Assembly (NCBI GenBank): GCA_001795345.1
Contig: MGON01000088.1
Span: forward strand, 17,852-25,249
Source of the DNA: Chloroflexi bacterium RIFCSPLOWO2_02_FULL_71_16
GTDB lineage: Bacteria; Chloroflexota; Limnocylindria; P2-11E
DNA length: 7,398 bases
Direction: 5' to 3'
Positions 4,774 to 7,398 of this stretch are shown one piece after another (position 1 is the first letter of the stretch; the number at the start of each line of letters is the position of its first letter). The notes under the pieces were generated by a model. That model saw nothing but the letters and a program-made list of their open reading frames with translations, searched no databases and had not been told where the DNA came from. Made by a program: the position numbers and the translations under genes.

Positions 4774-7398
4774 TGCGGCCCGGCCTTCGAGACGCGGACC
4801 AGGAAGGCCTTGTCCTCCTGGATGAACGTGTTGGCGTCGCCGATGCTGGCCGTCAGCACGTTGGCGCTGTGGCCGCTGGAGAGGCCCGCGAAGCCCCAGT
4901 GCCACGGCAGCGCGACCGCGTCGACGCTCGTGCCGTTCACCTGGAAGGGCTGGATGCGCTCGGTGAGGAGCGCCCGCGCGAAGACGCTCCCGCGCGCCGA
5001 CTCGACCTGAACGCGGTCGCCGTCGACTATGCCGCGCTTCGCGGCGAAGGCGGGGCTCATCTCCACGAACATCTCGGGCTGAAGCTCGATGAGCCACGGG
5101 CGGTTGCGGGTCTCCGAGCCGCCCTGGTAGTGCTCGGTCAGCCGGAACGTCGTGGCGATCACGGGGAAGTCGCCGGCCGCGCCCTTCGCGTCGGCCGCGC
5201 CGGAGAACACCTTGCTCACCGGGTTGAACGCGACGGGGCTCATCACGTTGCCGACGGGGCTCTCGAAGGGCTCGTAGTGCTCGGGGAGCGGGCCGTCGAC
5301 CAGCCCGCTCGGTACGAACAGCCAGCCGCGTCCGTCCGGCTTCATGATGAACGGGTCGGTGCCGGCCAGCGCGTCGAGCGCCTTGCCGCCGGGCTTGGCC
5401 GCGGCCCCCGGCGCCTTCGCCGGCGCGAAGTCGGGCACGTCGTTCCCCACCCAGGAGCCCGTCTTCTGCGCCCCGCCCTGCGGGTCCCACCAGATGACCT
5501 TGCGCTTCTCGTCCCACGGCTTCCCGGCGAGGTCCGCGCTCGCGCGGTTGTAGAGGATCCGCCGGTTCACCGGCCACGAGTACGCCCAACCCGCGTACGT
5601 GCCGACGCCGCCCGGATCCGCCGCATCGCGCGCGGCCGCGCGATTCTTCTCGTGACCCTGGAAGTAGCCGGCGTAGATCCAGTTGCCGCAGGCCGTCGAT
5701 CCGTCCGCCCGGAGCGCGGCGAAGCTCGCGATCGGCTCCCGGAGCCCGTACGTGTAGCCGTTGATCTCGAGCGCGACCTTCTCGAAGCTGGGGTCGTCGC
5801 CGTAGTCCCAGGCGAGGCTGAGGAGGCCGCGGTCCTTGGCCGCGGTGCTGCCCGCGTAAGCCTTCCGGAGCTCCTTGTAGAGGCGGTCGACGATCCACAG
5901 ATCCGACCGTGAGTCGCCCTCGGGCTCGACCGCCTTCTCCATCCACTGGATCCAGCGCCCGCTGTTCGTGTACGAGCCGGCGCGCTCGTTGAAGCTCGCC
6001 ACCGGCAAGAAGAAGACCTCGGTCCCGATCTTCGTGGGATCCGCGGTCTCCGCCGTGTCCCGCAGCGGCCGCTTCGCGCTCCAGAACTCGGCCGTCTCCG
6101 TGAGCCACTGGTCGGCCACGACGAGCCAGTCGAGCTTCTCCATGGCCTCGCGGACCTTGTTCTGGTTCGGCGATCCGACGGCCGGGTTCTCCCCGATGAC
6201 CGTGAAGCCCTTGATCTTGCCGTTCCACATCGAGTCGAAGATCTCGAGGACGCTGTAGTTCCCCTTCGCCTTCGGCAGCCAGTCGTATCCGAAGTCGTTC
6301 GCGGCGGTGGCCGCGTCCCCCCACCAGGCCTTGAGCAGGCTCACGAAGAAATTGGGCTTGTTGGCCCAGTAGCCCGTGGCGGGCGTCTCCTTCGCCAGGT
6401 AGTCCTTGAGCGTCGGGTGGGCCGCCTGGCGGGGTATGCCCATGTAGCCCGGCACGTCCTGCCAGAGGAGAGCCATGTCCGTCGCGCCCTGGACGTTCGC
6501 CTCGCCGCGCAGCGCGTTCACGCCGCCGCCGGCGATGCCGATGTTCCCGAGGAGGAGCTGCGTGATCGCCAGCGCGCGGATGTTCTGCGTGCCGATCGTG
6601 GCCTGGGTCTGGCCCATCGCGTAGAGGACGGTCCCGGCGCGGTCGGGGCGGCCCGTGGCCGAGAAGAGCTCGTAGATCTCGACGGCCTTGGCCTTCGGGA
6701 TCCCCGTGATCCGCTCGACCATCTCCGGGGTGTACCGCGCGTAGTGCCGCTTCATGATCTGGAAGACGGTCCGCGGGTCGGCGAGGGTGTCGTCGCGCTG
6801 CGGCGTCCCGTCCGCATTCCTCTTGTACTGCCAGGTCGCGTTCGCGTACGACCGGGTCGCCGCGTCGTAGCCGCTGAAGAGGCCGTCAGTGAAGCCGTAG
6901 CGGTCGTCGACGATCATCGGCGCGTTCGTGTACGCGACGACGTACGGCTTCTGGTACCGCTCGTTCTGCAGGATGTGGTCGATCAGCCCGCCGGCGAAGG
7001 CGACGTTCGTGCCCGGCCGGATCCGCGCGTACACGTCCGCCTGCGAGGACGTGCGCGTGAAGCGCGGATCGATGTTGATCAGCTTCGCCCCCCGGTCCAT
7101 GGCGGTCCGGATCCAGTGCCAGGCGACCGGGTGGTTCTCGGCGGGGTTGCAGCCGTTGATCATGATCACGTCCGCGTTCCGGAAGTCGATCCAGTGGTTC
7201 GTCATCGCCCCCCGCCCGAACGAGGTGCCCAGACCGGGCACCGTGGAGCTGTGTCAGAGCCTGGCCTGATGCTCCAGGTAGACGATGCCGAGCCCGCGCA
7301 TGAGCTTGGCGAGGAGATAGGTCTCCTCGTTCTTGATGGCGGATGAGCCCATGTGCGCGATGCCCTCGGTCCGGTTGACGACCACGCCGCCGTCCGTC
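4770..7398 (-). CDS. fdnG: Formate dehydrogenase catalytic subunit, selenocysteine-containing (5' partial)
   Basis: This is the molybdenum/tungsten bis-MGD subunit that oxidises formate to CO2. 875 residues are visible; the gene runs past the window edge, where the export signal and N-terminal 4Fe-4S domain should lie. The first visible part, VNRTEGIAHMGSSA, leads to LEHQARL, then an in-frame TGA (7256-7254), then HSST and SFGRGAMTNHWIDF. This is the FdnG active-site motif with selenocysteine at the TGA, followed by the conserved His. Next come NPAENHP and DPRFTRTSSQAD of the cofactor-binding core. The C-terminal cofactor domain includes LQPEMFVEMSP, LPWHWGF and GDANTFIQEDKAFLV. E. coli FdnG has its selenocysteine at residue 196 of 1015; here it is visible residue 48, so about 150 residues are missing. 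Both sides of the TGA remain conserved, so it is not a nonsense mutation. A caller treating TGA as stop would start wrongly at GTG 7241. The stop overlaps the beta-subunit start. Confidence 0.95.
7224..7242 (-). promoter_or_regulatory. SECIS element for selenocysteine insertion at UGA 7256-7254
   Basis: Directly downstream of the TGA on the coding strand is a perfect 7-bp stem, GGTGCCC/GGGCACC, closing a GGTCT loop. The loop begins 18 nt after the TGA, the same distance as in E. coli fdhF, whose SECIS also exposes GGUCU (the SelB contact). The E. coli element has a bulged U in the stem, which I do not see here; otherwise sequence and spacing agree. It should recruit SelB with Sec-tRNA and prevent termination. 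Confidence 0.85.

Noticed and set aside
4869..5912. Plus-strand 347-codon open frame over the catalytic subunit
   Set aside because: Antisense shadow of the formate dehydrogenase gene with Arg/Val/Asp-biased composition and no recognisable domain.
7254..7256. TGA as a genuine stop, making the catalytic gene a pseudogene or a shorter gene starting at GTG 7241
   Set aside because: Conserved formate dehydrogenase sequence continues in frame on both sides, the TGA sits at the known selenocysteine position, and a SECIS-like hairpin follows at the expected distance.

Overview
The window comes from a GC-rich bacterium with very strong G/C preference at third codon positions. It cannot be placed securely. 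A selenocysteine-type formate dehydrogenase beside a bacterial version of an archaeal-style cytochrome b pair would suit an environmental lineage such as Rokubacteria/Methylomirabilota, Chloroflexota or a deltaproteobacterial group, but that is a guess. The host should encode selenocysteine machinery (SelA/B/C/D), because the main enzyme gene has an in-frame UGA.

Two convergent gene groups meet near position 2010-2040. On the left, on the + strand, are: (1) the 3' part of a heme-b binding protein of the ethylbenzene-dehydrogenase gamma-subunit-like family with a C-terminal membrane anchor (3-620); (2) a very hydrophobic, roughly nine-helix membrane protein of unknown function that overlaps it by 4 nt (617-1591); (3) a 5'-truncated remnant of a cation diffusion facilitator (1551-2039). 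The first two resemble, in order and architecture, the CbsA/CbsB pair of archaeal cytochrome b558/566. They may form a membrane electron-transfer module whose remaining subunits lie to the left of the window.

On the right, on the - strand and running from beyond 7398 down to 2009, is a compact formate dehydrogenase operon. In transcription order it holds: the catalytic molybdenum/tungsten selenoprotein (partial, lacking about 150 N-terminal residues); the four-cluster ferredoxin-like beta subunit with a C-terminal membrane helix; an NrfD/PsrC-type quinone-interacting membrane subunit; the maturation protein FdhE; and, after a 169-bp gap with its own strong ribosome binding site, a small YHS-domain protein. 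The first four genes are joined by 1-4 nt start/stop overlaps (GTGA, TGATG, TTGA), so they are probably translationally coupled. The expected job is formate oxidation, with electrons passing through the iron-sulfur subunit into the NrfD subunit and the quinone pool. NrfD stands where E. coli FdnGHI has the diheme cytochrome b FdnI.

The main points for a reader are: the UGA selenocysteine codon at 7254-7256 with a SECIS-like hairpin at the expected distance, which splits the gene for naive annotation; a Cys-to-Glu change at a cluster-ligand position in the beta subunit; and the CbsA/CbsB-like pair in an apparently bacterial genome. No RNA genes, CRISPR arrays, insertion sequences or clear intrinsic terminators were seen.
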